Below, in pieces: positions 63,343 through 64,000 of a DNA stretch of 64,000 bases (positions within the stretch are counted from its first letter, which is position 1; each line of letters opens with the position of its first letter). The DNA lies in assembly GCA_934045905.1 (NCBI GenBank), contig OW203763.1, positions 17,056,948-17,120,947 on the forward strand, read 5' to 3'. The stretch comes from Leuctra nigra. Lineage: Eukaryota; Arthropoda; Insecta; Plecoptera; Leuctridae. A program made the position numbers and the translations under genes. Below the pieces are notes generated by a model, which was not told the origin of the DNA, searched no databases, and saw only the letters and a program-made list of their open reading frames with translations.

Positions 63343-63960
63343 TTAAAAAAACGATGCGCCAAGTCCTTTTTTTAAGTATTTCTCGGGGGTTGATATTTTT
63401 ATTTCAATGGTACGATTAAAATTTGGAAAATTCGTTGACTTGGCTCCTTTTTTGATATCACTCCTTTTCAGTGCTGAATTTTTAGATTTCTTCTATTTTT
63501 TTTTATAGTTAAAGAGACTTGGCTGGCATTTTTACACGGAGTGTTTTTTCTGGGATATCACTTCTTTTGTTAGTTTATTCATACAGCTTGTAGCACATGT
63601 CCGAGCAGGGACTAATTTCTTTAAAAAAATACGCCTCAACCGATTTGGTTACTATGAAAAGTTGCGTTTGGTATAAGATGAAAATGATTATCCAAGAAGA
63701 ATAGCTTAAGTTTCGTTATAATCGATCCAGCCGTTTTCGATACATGACGTCACTTCCGGTTTTGAAATAGCGGCCGAATTCCGGTATAGGTAATAAGAAA
63801 ACAATCTAGTTTTATCTAGTTGATACCTTCATGAACGCCCATCTGAATTCCTAATCCCTATATTTCCGTAAAATCGGTCATGCCGTTTGTAATATATGAC
63901 GTCACTTCCGGTTTCATTTAGTGGTTCCTGCCGCCATTTCCGGTACCATTAATTTATTTA
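63343..63960 (+). repeat. Flanking repeat copy 3 with satellite-like units
   Basis: It repeats the 60658-61060 block (CGATGCGCCAAGTCCTTTTT, TTTACACGGAGTGTTTTTTC, CGTTATAATCGATCCAGCCG), with a small insertion near 63484-63505. It then has two more TGACGTCACTTCCGG units (63745, 63897) and a GCCGCCATTTCCGGTACC segment shared with about 62171-62188. Confidence 0.8.
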
Positions 63961-64000
63961 TTCATTTTTCACAATTGATTTTTCAAATAAATAGCAGAAT

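Larger units (their letters stand above)
59229..64000. other. Repeat region, probably a long otopetrin intron
   Basis: No exon of the missing otopetrin N-terminus was found here. Content: a C-run repeat at 59.6-59.76 kb, an inverted repeat pair (59.77-59.96 and 60.66-60.85 kb), a satellite (61.0-61.9 kb), diverged satellite units (62.0-62.6 kb) and a third copy of the flanking repeat (63.34-63.77 kb). Because otopetrin continues upstream, this is likely intronic. Confidence 0.5.

Overview
This is a window of an arthropod nuclear genome, almost certainly an insect. The evidence is AT-rich DNA, GT-AG introns of hundreds to thousands of bases, a secreted Gly/Tyr/His-rich cuticle-type protein, and many interspersed repeats (Penelope-like, non-LTR, hAT, Harbinger, mariner/Tigger and SINE). 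The order of insect cannot be fixed from sequence alone. A sap-feeding hemipteran or similar lineage is only a guess.

Five protein-coding genes were recognised and all lie on the minus strand. From high to low coordinate they are: (1) an otopetrin proton channel, 3' part only (59228 to 53657); (2) cytosolic histidyl-tRNA synthetase HARS (48277 to 39239, eight exons including one unusual cassette exon); (3) a single-exon secreted cuticle-like protein (33693 to 32341); (4) ALDH16A1, a two-domain aldehyde-dehydrogenase-like protein (30623 to 19984, seven exons); (5) BCAS3/Rudhira (18601 to 2733, twelve exons). Exon boundaries were read from the sequence. Reading phase is consistent across every junction in all the multi-exon genes, which is strong internal support for the models. 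The genes have unrelated functions (translation, proton conduction, cuticle, autophagy/cytoskeleton, ALDH-like scaffold), so nothing suggests a functional cluster.

The introns and intergenic stretches are rich in mobile DNA. BCAS3 introns hold two short hAT elements with 8-bp target duplications, a long foldback, a 215-bp TA-flanked MITE, a SINE inserted in a MITE, and a 5'-truncated non-LTR element whose 3' tail is split by a 1.58-kb Harbinger element. ALDH16A1 introns hold a frameshifted Penelope-like element with a GIY-YIG domain, a Tigger-like element and a second 215-bp MITE. HARS introns hold another hAT element, a mariner relic and non-LTR debris.

The far right (59.6 to 64 kb) is a repeat region. 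It has a roughly 118-bp tandem satellite whose every unit combines a palindromic CRE (TGACGTCA), an ETS site and usually a YY1-like ATGGCGGC core, bordered by copies of a longer repeat.

Most notable points: the in-frame exon coding for an eEF1B/GST-C-like domain inserted into the WHEP domain of HARS; the ETS/CRE/YY1 satellite; a 722-residue charged tail on BCAS3; ALDH16A1 lacking both catalytic residues; and a Harbinger family that targets CCWGG sites, including one inside a relative.
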